Shown: positions 17,478 through 24,242 of the stretch, one piece after another | Layout of the letters: the number at the start of each line of letters is the position of its first letter | Position numbering within the stretch: position 1 is the stretch's first letter | From: a virus | Direction: 5' to 3' (one strand) | IMG/VR virus record: IMGVR_UViG_3300032285_002187 | Coordinates: 1-31,220 of that record | DNA length: 31,220 nt | Translations under genes and position numbers: made by a program | Notes under the pieces: generated by a model | What the model was told of the DNA's origin: nothing | Database searches by the model: none | Seen by the model: the letters and a program-made list of their open reading frames with translations, nothing else

Positions 17478-18713
17478 ATGTCATTGCTTGATGGCACAAA
17501 TGCACCAACAATTTCAGTAGATTTTGATTTAGGAAACAAGGGATATTTCACCCTTGGCATTTCCGCACTTGGCGGAAGCGATGTTCTAGGCGCTCCAGCA
17601 TCAACACAATGGACAACTATTACAACCAGCGATATTAGAAAGCTCAACATTCGCCGAGGTCGCACTCGTGAAGATCAAGCAAATCAACCCGGCGTTCTAA
17701 GTCTTACTTTGGAAAATTATTCAAGCCAATATGATCCAGATAATTCATCTTCTTCTTATCAATGGAATGGTTACTCAATCCTTACAAAAGGAATGGGTGT
17801 CAGAGTTAGAGCAACTTGGTCAGGAACTGATTATCTAATTTATCGAGGCTACCTTGAGCAATTAGATACCGACATGAGCCTTGATCCAGTTGTGGTAATG
17901 CAGTTCACCGATGCGCTTGCCAAGATTGGCTCATATACAGTTGCAGCTATATCTTCCTCATATTCAGGAGATACAACCGCAACCCGAGTTGGTCGCATCC
18001 TTGATGCAGCCGGCTGGGATGCCTCTCTTCGGTCTCTGACAGGCTCTAGGACAATGAAACCGACAACCTATGGAGCAACTGCCCTAGCACTGGCAGAAGA
18101 GGCTAACAACTGCGAATATGGGCGTTTTTACGCCGACAGGCAGGGGAATATCACCTTGATCCCCTATGAGTCTCTATTGACCACACCATACCGATTTACC
18201 CTATCTGATACCCGAGCCTCTGGCACTATTGAATATGATTCAATTTCTACAAACCCGGGCGCTAAGTATTTGGTCAATACTGTTGTTTTGACTCAAGATA
18301 ATAGCAATGTTCAAACTGCTACAAATACAGCTTCTGTTGGCAGATATGGAACTGCTCAAAAATTGATTACAGCTCCATTGCTCAACAACTCTGATGCATT
18401 GACAATGGCTCAAATATATGCTGACAAAAATGCTCTTCCTTCAACTCGTGTCGATCACATTGAATTTGATGCGTTAGGAATTAGCACTCTTTGGTCATCT
18501 TTGCTCCAAACCGATCTTGGAGACAATGTAAATGTTGAAAGAACAACAATTGATTCTCGAAACAGAACCTTTACATCAATTGTTGAATCTATTGACATGG
18601 ACATCACGCCGTTTTCGTGGCGTGTTGGGTTAGACTTATCACCATCAGCTCGAACAGGATTATTCATTCTTGGAACCTCTTTACTTGGCGGTTCTGACAC
18701 ACTTGGCTACTAA
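17478..18713 (+). CDS. Minor tail / tail-tip protein
   Basis: A 411-residue protein directly after the tape measure, the place of distal tail or baseplate-hub proteins. The central region resembles phage hub-type proteins: IRKLNIRRGRTREDQANQPGVLSLTLEN, YDPDNSSS, GVRVRATW, YRGYLEQLDTD, then RVGRILDAAGW and a GRFYADRQGNITLIPYE stretch. An imperfect repeat brackets the protein: ISALGGSDVLG near residue 28-38 and TSLLGGSDTLG at the C-terminus. It may combine distal-tail and hub functions. It begins with ATG immediately after the tape measure TAA and ends ten bases before the next gene. Confidence 0.78.
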   Translation: MSLLDGTNAPTISVDFDLGNKGYFTLGISALGGSDVLGAPASTQWTTITTSDIRKLNIRRGRTREDQANQPGVLSLTLENYSSQYDPDNSSSSYQWNGYSILTKGMGVRVRATWSGTDYLIYRGYLEQLDTDMSLDPVVVMQFTDALAKIGSYTVAAISSSYSGDTTATRVGRILDAAGWDASLRSLTGSRTMKPTTYGATALALAEEANNCEYGRFYADRQGNITLIPYESLLTTPYRFTLSDTRASGTIEYDSISTNPGAKYLVNTVVLTQDNSNVQTATNTASVGRYGTAQKLITAPLLNNSDALTMAQIYADKNALPSTRVDHIEFDALGISTLWSSLLQTDLGDNVNVERTTIDSRNRTFTSIVESIDMDITPFSWRVGLDLSPSARTGLFILGTSLLGGSDTLGY

Positions 18714-18723
18714 GGAGAAATAA

Positions 18724-19254
18724 ATGGCAACTGGATTCCCGGTCAAAGGAACAGGTGGATCAACTTCCTACGCAAATGGCAACTCACTTTCAGCATCTGA
18801 TCTCAATGATGGATTTGGAACTCTGAATTTACTTGCTGCTTTCTACACAGGAAACCCAGCACTTGTTGGAGCGCTTGAAACTTGCAATGTTGTAGCTTCA
18901 GCTGCAACTGGCACAATCAATGTTGATGCCAAAACTTCAACTGTTTGGTACTACACATCAAATGCCAGCGCAAACTTCACATTGAATTTCAGAGCAAATT
19001 CTTCAACAACTCTTGCATCTATTCTTGCAACAGGTCAATCAATCACCATTGTTTTTTTGAATACAAATGGATCAACACCTTATTACTCAAGCACAATTCA
19101 AATTGATGGATCAACAGTGACTCCAAAGTGGCAAGGTGGAAGCGCACCAACTGGAGGCAATGCTTCTGCAATTGATGCTTATTCCTTCACTATTATCAAG
19201 ACTGCTGCAACTCCAACTTACACAGTTATTGGCTCACAAACAAAGTTTGCATAA
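18724..19254 (+). CDS. Probable tail fibre or tip protein
   Basis: A 176-residue Ser/Thr/Ala-rich beta protein. Visible segments are GGSTSYANGNSLSASDLNDGFGTLNLL at the N-terminus, typical of phage baseplate-attached fibres, then NVDAKTSTVWYYTSNASANFTLNFRAN, a beta-helical or jelly-roll type pattern in which TLAS..GQSITIVFLNTNG is often seen, and a final YTVIGSQTKFA. Proteins of this form appear next to tail-tip genes in environmental phages. AAGGAG gives a strong start at 18724. Function as a short fibre or receptor-binding part is inferred. Confidence 0.7.
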   Translation: MATGFPVKGTGGSTSYANGNSLSASDLNDGFGTLNLLAAFYTGNPALVGALETCNVVASAATGTINVDAKTSTVWYYTSNASANFTLNFRANSSTTLASILATGQSITIVFLNTNGSTPYYSSTIQIDGSTVTPKWQGGSAPTGGNASAIDAYSFTIIKTAATPTYTVIGSQTKFA

Positions 19255-19263
19255 GGGGAAAAA

Positions 19264-20169
19264 ATGCCAATTCTAGGAAGCATTGCAAGTAACTCTGCAA
19301 AAGCATTTGGTTTGACAGCTGTTACTGCTCCAAAATCTGTTGTTACAGGTGGAACTCTTTCATCTGATTCAACTTACTATTACAGAACTTTCACAGGTAA
19401 TGATGATTTGGTAATAACAACTGCTCCATTGATTTGCGATTATCTTGTTGTTGCCGGTGGAGGTTCAGGTGGTGGACAAGGTGGTGGAGGTGCTGGAGGT
19501 TTACGAGCAGTTACTTCACAAACTCTTTCAGCTGCAACCTACAATGTTGTAATTGGTGCTGGTGGCGCTGGTTCAGGTGCAAATGGTAATAACTCGAGCA
19601 TAAATAGTTTTGCAACAACTGGTGGTGGCAAATCTGGTTATTCCGCAGCTTCATCATCTGGTGGTTCAGGTGGTGGTGGTCTTTATGGTTATCCAACTGG
19701 TGGTGCAGGTAATGCTGGTTCTTATTCACCAGTAGAAGGTTATGCTGGAGGAAACCAAAGCAATTCCTCAACTGGTGGCGGTGCTGGTGGTGGAGGTTCT
19801 GCTGCTGTAGGTAGCGGAAACTCTGGAGCAACTGGTGGCGCTGGTGGCGATGGTGCAAGTGTTTACAATTCAATTGATTTCAGCTCTTGGCTTACTGCAA
19901 CTGGTTATGGATCAGGTGGCAAACTTGCCGGCGGTGGTGGCGGTGGTTCTTATGGAACAACATCATCACCAGTAACTGGCGGAGCAGGAAAAAATGGTGG
20001 CGGTAATGGTGGTCAAGGTGGAGATTTTTCAGTAAATGGTCAAGGAATTGATGGAACTTCCAACACCGGTGGCGGTGGCGGTGGAACTGGTTATTCAGGA
20101 ACAGGTTTTTCACCCGGCGCTGGTGGCTCTGGAATTGTAATTGTTCGTTATTTGAAATCGGCGGTGTAA
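19264..20169 (+). CDS. Glycine-rich fibre protein (copy 2)
   Basis: A 301-residue protein whose layout parallels the product of 9941-10876: a roughly 55-residue lead (FGLTAVTAPKSVVTGGTLSSDSTYYY), CDYLVVAGGGSGGG, GAGGLR, YNVVIGAGGAG, several glycine-rich blocks and a closing GGSGIVIVRY. The lead differs from copy 1, and copy 2 ends at the RY strand without copy 1's C-terminal tail. Such polyglycine-helix domains form host-binding tips in other phages. AAGGGGA precedes the ATG, and the stop shares a base with the next ATG. Its place in the tail-tip operon supports an adsorption role. Confidence 0.76.
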   Translation: MPILGSIASNSAKAFGLTAVTAPKSVVTGGTLSSDSTYYYRTFTGNDDLVITTAPLICDYLVVAGGGSGGGQGGGGAGGLRAVTSQTLSAATYNVVIGAGGAGSGANGNNSSINSFATTGGGKSGYSAASSSGGSGGGGLYGYPTGGAGNAGSYSPVEGYAGGNQSNSSTGGGAGGGGSAAVGSGNSGATGGAGGDGASVYNSIDFSSWLTATGYGSGGKLAGGGGGGSYGTTSSPVTGGAGKNGGGNGGQGGDFSVNGQGIDGTSNTGGGGGGTGYSGTGFSPGAGGSGIVIVRYLKSAV

Positions 20170-20426
20170 TGATGTCTCATTGGGCTGAAGTAGATAAAAA
20201 TAACAAAGTTGTTCGTGTGCTTGTTGGTGATAATAACGATCCAGCAGGTGATGAAGGTTATCAATGGCTAGTGAACAATCTTGGTGGAACTTGGCTAAAG
20301 ACTTCTTATAATGCTGCAACAAATGGTTTTCGTGGCAAATTTGCAGGAATAGGTGACAGTTATGATGCTCAAAAAGACATATTTGTAGGACCTGAAAAAC
20401 CCTCAATTGATAATGTTGAAATATAG
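20169..20426 (+). CDS. Small phage protein with AGIG-SYD motif (short form)
   Basis: An 85-residue relative of the 129-residue protein at 10876: it shares the opening (MSHWAEVDKNNKVVRVL), the TSYN element and KFAGIGDSYDAQKDIFVGPEKP, but lacks the C-terminal SWLLDEETCIW segment. Two consecutive ATG codons at 20169 and 20172 both fit; the first overlaps the preceding TAA (TAATGATG). Like its relative it follows a glycine-rich fibre gene, implying that the pair works together. No biochemical role is known to me. Confidence 0.75.
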   Translation: MMSHWAEVDKNNKVVRVLVGDNNDPAGDEGYQWLVNNLGGTWLKTSYNAATNGFRGKFAGIGDSYDAQKDIFVGPEKPSIDNVEI

Positions 20427-20435
20427 GAAAATCAA

Positions 20436-20711
20436 ATGAGTTCAGATGTAGCAACCATTGTTTACTCTTATTTTTTCGTTACAGCAGCGGTTCTTGCTGG
20501 GATCAGTATGGTTGCAAAACACACTATCCGCACTCATACAGATGAACTCAAGGATCAACTATCAAAAATCAATTATGCCTTGTACAACGATGGACAAACT
20601 GGTCTAATCAACAAGGTTGATCAATTGATTGAAAATCAACAATCAATCAAATTAGATGTTGAAATTTTGAAAGTAAAATCCGAAAGCAAATCAAGAACAA
20701 AGTCAAAATGA
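20436..20711 (+). CDS. Single-helix membrane protein with coiled coil, lysis region
   Basis: A 91-residue protein with one N-terminal membrane helix (about residues 7-27, YSYFFVTAAVLAGISMVA) followed by a charged, coiled-coil-like cytoplasmic or periplasmic tail (HTDELKDQLSKINYAL; KVDQLIENQQSIKLDVEILKVKSES). It lies immediately upstream of the endolysin and overlaps its start by 4 bp. Such proteins at this position are often called holin-like or DUF2746-like. It might be a holin, a holin partner or a spanin-like factor; topology alone cannot decide. Confidence 0.7.
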   Translation: MSSDVATIVYSYFFVTAAVLAGISMVAKHTIRTHTDELKDQLSKINYALYNDGQTGLINKVDQLIENQQSIKLDVEILKVKSESKSRTKSK

Positions 20712-21181
20712 GCAATCTAAAATCATCAAATGGTTGGACTGCATCAGCAAATCCTGTTGATATTGATGTCAAAATTTTTACAGTTTTAGATGGTGCAAAT
20801 CCAATCAAAGTTCGATGTGCATCCGCAGCTGCTCCCTTATTGATTGCGGCGTGTCGTGAATGGGATAAAAGGGTCGAAAAGTTAGAATCTGGACAGGTTC
20901 AAGGATATGTATTTCGAGATGTCAGGGGTGGAGCAGGAACTTTGTCTAATCACGCATCCGGCACCGCTGTTGATATTTTCCCAACTAGGCATCCTCAAGG
21001 AAGCGCAGATGGGAATCTGACCAAAGAACAACAAGCTGCAATTATTGATATTTGCAGCAAGTACGGGTTGAGGTCAGGTGGCACCTACAAAAATGCCAAA
21101 CCCGATTGGATGCATATTGAAATCAATATAACTCCAGCAGAAGTAGCAAAACTTGTTGCTTCATTGAAAGGAAAAATATGA
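20708..21181 (+). CDS. Endolysin, M15-type D-Ala-D-Ala peptidase
   Basis: Peptidoglycan-cleaving endolysin candidate of 157 residues. The zinc-peptidase motifs of the M15/VanY group are present: SNHASGTAVD at 80-89, with metal ligands H82 and D89, and DWMHIE at 133-138, with ligand H136 and catalytic acid D133. The fold signature RDVRGGAGTLSNH is typical of phage M15 lysins. There is no signal peptide, so export should depend on a holin; a holin candidate lies immediately downstream with a 4-bp overlap. No separate cell-wall-binding domain is visible, as usual for short M15 enzymes. Confidence 0.88.
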   Translation: MSNLKSSNGWTASANPVDIDVKIFTVLDGANPIKVRCASAAAPLLIAACREWDKRVEKLESGQVQGYVFRDVRGGAGTLSNHASGTAVDIFPTRHPQGSADGNLTKEQQAAIIDICSKYGLRSGGTYKNAKPDWMHIEINITPAEVAKLVASLKGKI

Positions 21182-21426
21182 AATTAGATTCAAAGAAAAT
21201 CAAAGCACTTGCTTTGACTTATGGAAGCCTTGCGCTACCAATAGCAGCAGCGGCATTTGCAATGAATGCAAGTTTTTTTGTAAAAGTTCTTTCTTTTGCT
21301 TCTGGTTTACTTCCAGTTATTATTCGTCAAGCAAATCCAAAAGACCCATTTACAATCAACTTTCTTGCTGTTGCTCAAGCTCAAGTTGATGCCGAACTTG
21401 CTAAGCAAAAAAAGAACAAGAAATAA
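21178..21426 (+). CDS. Putative holin
   Basis: An 82-residue protein with two closely spaced hydrophobic segments (about 10-28, ALALTYGSLALPIAAAAFAM, and 31-50, SFFVKVLSFASGLLPVIIRQ) and a lysine-rich C-terminus (AKQKKNKK). Size, two-helix topology and a charged tail fit class II or III holins. It overlaps the endolysin gene by ATGA, making a lysis cassette with the 20436 gene. There is no sequence motif that proves holin function. Confidence 0.68.
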   Translation: MKLDSKKIKALALTYGSLALPIAAAAFAMNASFFVKVLSFASGLLPVIIRQANPKDPFTINFLAVAQAQVDAELAKQKKNKK

Positions 21427-21429
21427 CAA

Positions 21430-22008
21430 TTGAAAATTCAGGAATTTACTCTAAATCCTGAAACCAAACAAATAGCATTACTTCTCGCCGAGCAGACCTT
21501 TGAGCGTTATCGCAACAATCCCGGACATTATAGGAATACAGCGAACAATCATCTCGTAGGTCATCTCGGCGAATTTGCTGCATTCATTTGGCTTCGAGAC
21601 AATGGCTTTGAGCCAGTTGCTGCCTTTTCCGATCCGGAAAAAGATAAAGAAGCTGATGTTTTGACCAATGTTGGTCGCATTGAAGTAAAAACTTGGTCTG
21701 AAAAATACTGGGAAAAATGGGGTAGATGTGTCTCAGTTTCGCAGTATGCTTCAATCAAGCGGAAAGCAGATTACATCTTCTGGTTATCAGTTGATGATGT
21801 CGAATCCGATACACCAAAAGTTTCTTTCAGGGGTTGGTGCGAGGTTGATATTTTCGAGGGAATGTCACCGATTATGACTGGCGATGCTGGCAGAGAAGTC
21901 AGGAATTACCAATTGCACCCATCTCAATTGAAACCAGTTGAAGAGATGGAGAAATTGAATGAATCGAGAAGAGACTCTCAAGGAGGCAATTCGCCTGACA
22001 ATGGGTGA
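21430..22008 (+). CDS. PD-(D/E)XK nuclease-like protein
   Basis: A 192-residue protein with the order of motifs of a PD-(D/E)XK nuclease: E48 in GHLGEFAAFIWL, D76 in KEADVLTN, and E85-V-K87 in RIEVKTWS. A following helix (SVSQYASIKRKADYIFWLS) fits the fold core. The likely role is DNA cleavage in phage metabolism or in degradation of host DNA. The only upstream start in frame is TTG at 21430; no good ribosome-binding site is seen, so initiation may depend on coupling with the holin gene four bases before. The C-terminal tail overlaps the next gene by 50 bp. Confidence 0.7.
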   Translation: MKIQEFTLNPETKQIALLLAEQTFERYRNNPGHYRNTANNHLVGHLGEFAAFIWLRDNGFEPVAAFSDPEKDKEADVLTNVGRIEVKTWSEKYWEKWGRCVSVSQYASIKRKADYIFWLSVDDVESDTPKVSFRGWCEVDIFEGMSPIMTGDAGREVRNYQLHPSQLKPVEEMEKLNESRRDSQGGNSPDNG

Positions 22009-22216
22009 TCGCAATGAATCTTATGATGATCCATTGCCTAACCATTTGAGAATTGCAAAAATCTGGTCAGTAATTCTAGGCGTTGAAATTGATGCAACTC
22101 AGGTTGCTTTGTGTATGGCAGGTTTGAAATTGGCAAGACTTGCTTACAAATATGATGATGATTCTTTCATCGATCTTTGCGCTTATGCAGCTATTGCAAA
22201 TGAAGTTCGCCAATGA
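21959..22216 (+). CDS. DUF6378-like phage protein
   Basis: An 85-residue helical protein with the pattern MGDRNESYDDPLPNHLRIAKIWSVILG, QVALCMAGLKLARL and DDSFIDLCAYAAIANEV. It matches the DUF6378 group that is common in tailed phages and has no established function; the arrangement of acids and HD-like spacing resembles all-alpha NTP-pyrophosphohydrolase-like proteins, but that is only suggestive. It overlaps the nuclease-like gene by 50 bp, starting at ATG 21959 after GGAGA. It is the last gene before the strong terminator. Confidence 0.78.
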   Translation: MNREETLKEAIRLTMGDRNESYDDPLPNHLRIAKIWSVILGVEIDATQVALCMAGLKLARLAYKYDDDSFIDLCAYAAIANEVRQ

Positions 22217-22281
22217 AAAATCTTGTTCTAGGAGCTTTCGCCAAGTAGAGCTTACCTCGCCCTTGCTCCTTGGCGTTGCGA

Positions 22282-22329
22282 CAAAATAACCCATCCGACC
22301 CTAGTATCGGATGGGTTATTTTGCTTTTT
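22282..22329 (+). terminator. Rho-independent terminator
   Basis: CAAAATAACCCATCCGA (22282-22298) pairs perfectly over 17 bp with TCGGATGGGTTATTTTG (22307-22323), with an 8-base loop, and is followed by CTTTTT (22324-22329). The stem itself ends in A/T runs. It closes the structural-lysis block and is the best terminator in the window. Confidence 0.92.
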
Positions 22330-22355
22330 ACGCTCAAATTAGGCGCAACACGCCG

Positions 22356-22369
22356 ATTTCAGCTGAAAT
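22356..22369. promoter_or_regulatory. Palindromic candidate operator
   Basis: ATTTCAGCTGAAAT is a perfect 14-bp palindrome in the gene-free control region, 82 bp before the first gene of the DNA-metabolism block. Perfect palindromes of this length are plausible dimer-binding sites; no regulator is assigned, though the phage WhiB protein or the HTH protein could be tested. Confidence 0.35.
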
Positions 22370-22410
22370 GCTTCCATCCTAGGTAATTATGGTTTACCCT
22401 TATGGCAAGA

Positions 22411-22429
22411 GATGAACTCGGGGTTCATC
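22411..22429 (+). promoter_or_regulatory. Leader hairpin upstream of the first early gene
   Basis: GATGAAC (22411-22417) pairs with GTTCATC (22423-22429) across a 5-base TCGGG loop. It lies just before the Shine-Dalgarno AGGGGAG (22436-22442) of the gene at 22451, so it could affect translation or mRNA stability. The pairing is seen directly; a role is inferred. Confidence 0.4.
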
Positions 22430-22450
22430 GCCAACAGGGGAGCAAGACAA

Positions 22451-22678
22451 ATGACAACAGTTGAAACAGCAAAAATGATCCGCACAGAACTGAAAACAAA
22501 TTTTCCAACATACAAATTTTCAGTTCGTAAAATTGATTGCGGAGTAATCAATATCGAATACAACGGCGATTCAGAAATTCGCCCAATGGTAGATTCAATT
22601 GCAAACAAATTCAAAGGCTGGTCAGCCTATAACACAGAATATGTTTTTGTGAACGCTTTTGGTAAGGCAGGTGCATAA
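22451..22678 (+). CDS. LPD29-like small protein
   Basis: A 75-residue protein starting MTTVETAKMIRTELKTNFPTYKFSVRKID, followed by VINIEYNGD, VDSIANKFKGW and a final YVFVNAF. This pattern resembles the large polyvalent protein-associated domain LPD29, found in phages and plasmids, which has no proven activity. ATG at 22451 with AGGGGAG eight bases before it is preferred; an in-frame ATG at 22412 lies inside a leader hairpin and lacks a ribosome-binding site. It is the first gene of the DNA-metabolism block, and its stop shares a base with the next ATG. Confidence 0.72.
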   Translation: MTTVETAKMIRTELKTNFPTYKFSVRKIDCGVINIEYNGDSEIRPMVDSIANKFKGWSAYNTEYVFVNAFGKAGA

Positions 22679-22827
22679 TGACACTTCTACTTATCATCTT
22701 TGCAATGACAATAATTTTTCTGCCAGTAATGCTCTGGCTTGATGATCGATACACAACATCTCAAGAAAATCAATCAATCAAAGATTGGCATAATTTCAAA
22801 ACTGCAATGGAAAGGAAATCAAAATGA
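22678..22827 (+). CDS. Small single-helix membrane protein (49 aa)
   Basis: The ATG at 22678 overlaps the preceding TAA by one base and opens a 49-residue frame: a hydrophobic N-terminal helix (residues 2-21, LLLIIFAMTIIFLPVMLWL) followed by a polar tail (DDRYTTSQENQSIKDWHNFK) ending in basic residues. It ends with an ATGA overlap to the next membrane protein. Two consecutive one-helix proteins in the early block may act together at the membrane. Function unknown. Overlaps at both ends support a real gene. Confidence 0.68.
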   Translation: MTLLLIIFAMTIIFLPVMLWLDDRYTTSQENQSIKDWHNFKTAMERKSK

Positions 22828-23057
22828 ATATGTATATTCTACTTTTGGGCATAAGTATCGGATTCACAATTGGATTTATCTATGGCGGATTTCTTGAATG
22901 GGATCGCTTTAGACCATTGACTAGAGATTTACAGAATGAGCTGATGGAGTCATACAAAGAAAATGATGAACTCCGAACAATCATTCACAAAAATTTGGGC
23001 GTAGTTCTCCGTCAAACTTCTGCCCACCCTTCGCTGCGATCATCTCGGGATAGATAG
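22824..23057 (+). CDS. Small single-helix membrane protein (77 aa)
   Basis: A 77-residue protein with one N-terminal membrane helix (about residues 4-22, YILLLGISIGFTIGFIYGG) and a charged coiled-coil-like segment (TRDLQNELMESYKENDELRTIIHKN), ending in an Arg/Ser-rich tail. AAAGGA lies about eight bases upstream of the ATG at 22824. The stop shares one base with the GTG of the resolvase-like gene. Family and role are not recognised. Confidence 0.66.
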   Translation: MNMYILLLGISIGFTIGFIYGGFLEWDRFRPLTRDLQNELMESYKENDELRTIIHKNLGVVLRQTSAHPSLRSSRDR

Positions 23058-23410
23058 TGAGCAAAGCAAAGGCAAAAGGTACGAGCGCTGAAAGCGCTTT
23101 GGTGAAGTATTTGGTTGCTCAGGGTTATCCAAATGCAGAACGCCGGGCGCTTTCAGGTTCAAATGATATGGGTGATGTATCAGGTTGTTTTGGTTTGGTG
23201 TGGGAGGTAAAGAATCATAAAACTTATTCCATACCTGCTTGGCTTGAAGAAACTCAAATTGAAGCTGAAAATGCCAATGCTGATTTCGGAATTCTTGCAG
23301 TAAAACCAAATAAAGTTGGATTAGGAAATGTTGAAAACTGGTGGGCGATTATGACCATCAAAGATGTTGTGAATCTACTTAGAGATGCTGGCTATGGCGA
23401 TCCACGATGA
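23057..23410 (+). CDS. Holliday-junction resolvase-like nuclease
   Basis: A 117-residue PD-(D/E)XK nuclease with E12 in GTSAESALVKYL, D40 in NDMGDVSG and E50-V-K52 in VWEVKNH; the following AWLEETQIEAENANADFGILAVK matches the core helix and strand of small archaeal-type or phage resolvases (RuvC-unrelated, Hjc/VRR-like). It could resolve branched replication intermediates ahead of packaging. The start is GTG at 23057 with only GGGA before it, and it overlaps the previous stop by one base. The end overlaps the WhiB gene by 26 bp. Confidence 0.72.
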   Translation: MSKAKAKGTSAESALVKYLVAQGYPNAERRALSGSNDMGDVSGCFGLVWEVKNHKTYSIPAWLEETQIEAENANADFGILAVKPNKVGLGNVENWWAIMTIKDVVNLLRDAGYGDPR

Positions 23411-23792
23411 ATTCAACGCTACCTTCTTCCCAAGTTTCCCAAAGGCTCAATGTCGCAATCTCAATGGAGATGATTTCTTCCCGGACTCAAAACAAGAGCT
23501 TGAAGAGCGACTACCAGCAATCAAACAAATTTGTGACAGCTGTATCCACCAAATTGACTGTTACTCCTTTGCAGTCATTCACCAAGTTGAAGGAATTTGG
23601 GCTGGAACAACCTATGAGGAGAGAAAGCGAAACTTCAGAGATCAGGAAATCAGAGGTAAGAAAATCGCTGATGTCCTTGAAAAACTATCAAATGGCTTTA
23701 CTGTTGAAGAGATCGCCAAAATGCAAGGAGTCAAAATCTCCTCAGTTGAGCGATTACTACTCAGAGCAAAGCAACGAGGAGTTATCAAATGA
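23385..23792 (+). CDS. WhiB-family transcription factor with extra C-terminal HTH
   Basis: A 135-residue protein. The WhiB iron-sulfur cluster cysteines are all present: C23, C50, C53 and C59, in the C-x2-C-x5-C layout, followed by GIWAGTT (70-76), the WhiB turn. WhiB proteins bind [4Fe-4S] clusters and sigma factor region 4 and act as redox- or NO-sensitive regulators in Actinobacteria. Residues 92-134 form a helix-turn-helix-like C-terminal part (IADVLEKLSNGFTVEEIAKMQGVKISSVERLLLRAK), more than many WhiB proteins have, which could bind DNA. Start is ATG 23385, with ATG 23394 as an alternative. It overlaps the transglycosylase gene by ATGA. It probably reprograms host or phage promoters. Confidence 0.93.
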   Translation: MLAMAIHDEFNATFFPSFPKAQCRNLNGDDFFPDSKQELEERLPAIKQICDSCIHQIDCYSFAVIHQVEGIWAGTTYEERKRNFRDQEIRGKKIADVLEKLSNGFTVEEIAKMQGVKISSVERLLLRAKQRGVIK

Positions 23793-24229
23793 ATCGCAAA
23801 TTATCGACACTTATTATTGCATCACTATCAATTTCACTATTGATCCTGTCAATAATCACAAATGGAATTTGGTCTCAATCAAAGAAACCTTCAGTTCAAA
23901 TGATCAAGGTTTCCGAGGTAATGGCAATGAGCGATCAGGCTCGAATCGATTTACTGATCGATCAATTGTTAGAACCAAAATCAGCAACTTGTTTCCGAAA
24001 CATCTTGATGAAGGAAAGTCGGATGAATCCTCAAGCTGCAAACAAACAATCTTCAGCCAAGGGTGTAGGTCAATTACTAGATCAGACTTATATCAATCTT
24101 GGAATGAAGCACTCAACAGATGGCATTGCTCAAACCATTGCAGCACTTGCCTACATCAGCCGGCACTATGGCGGCGCAAACTCAACCTGCCAAGCGTGGA
24201 AGTATTGGCAGAAACACAAAACATACTAA
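23789..24229 (+). CDS. Membrane-anchored lytic transglycosylase-like protein
   Basis: A 146-residue protein with an N-terminal hydrophobic helix (about 7-27, TLIIASLSISLLILSIITNGI) that would act as a signal anchor, then a lysozyme-fold SLT-like domain: catalytic-acid candidate E76 in MKESRMNPQAANK, SAKGVGQLLDQTYINLG, and AALAYISRHYGG. C68 and C134 could form a disulfide outside the membrane. It probably cleaves peptidoglycan glycan strands from the outer face of the membrane. It sits in the early block, not the lysis cassette, directly after whiB with an ATGA overlap. It could be a signal-arrest-release endolysin, a superinfection factor or an entry aid. Confidence 0.72.
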   Translation: MNRKLSTLIIASLSISLLILSIITNGIWSQSKKPSVQMIKVSEVMAMSDQARIDLLIDQLLEPKSATCFRNILMKESRMNPQAANKQSSAKGVGQLLDQTYINLGMKHSTDGIAQTIAALAYISRHYGGANSTCQAWKYWQKHKTY

Positions 24230-24242
24230 CAGGGGATAAAAA

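Larger units (their letters stand above)
22217..22450 (+). other. Non-coding control region between the two gene blocks
   Basis: This 234-bp gene-free stretch separates the structural-lysis block from the DNA-metabolism block. In order it holds a pair of interleaved inverted repeats (AGGAGC 22230-22235 with GCTCCT 22265-22270; CGCCAAG 22239-22245 with CTTGGCG 22269-22275), the 17-bp terminator (22282-22329), GGCG-CAACA-CGCC (22342-22354), the palindrome ATTTCAGCTGAAAT (22356-22369) and a 7-bp hairpin (22411-22429). A promoter for the downstream block is expected here, but I could not pick convincing -35 and -10 boxes. Confidence 0.6.
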
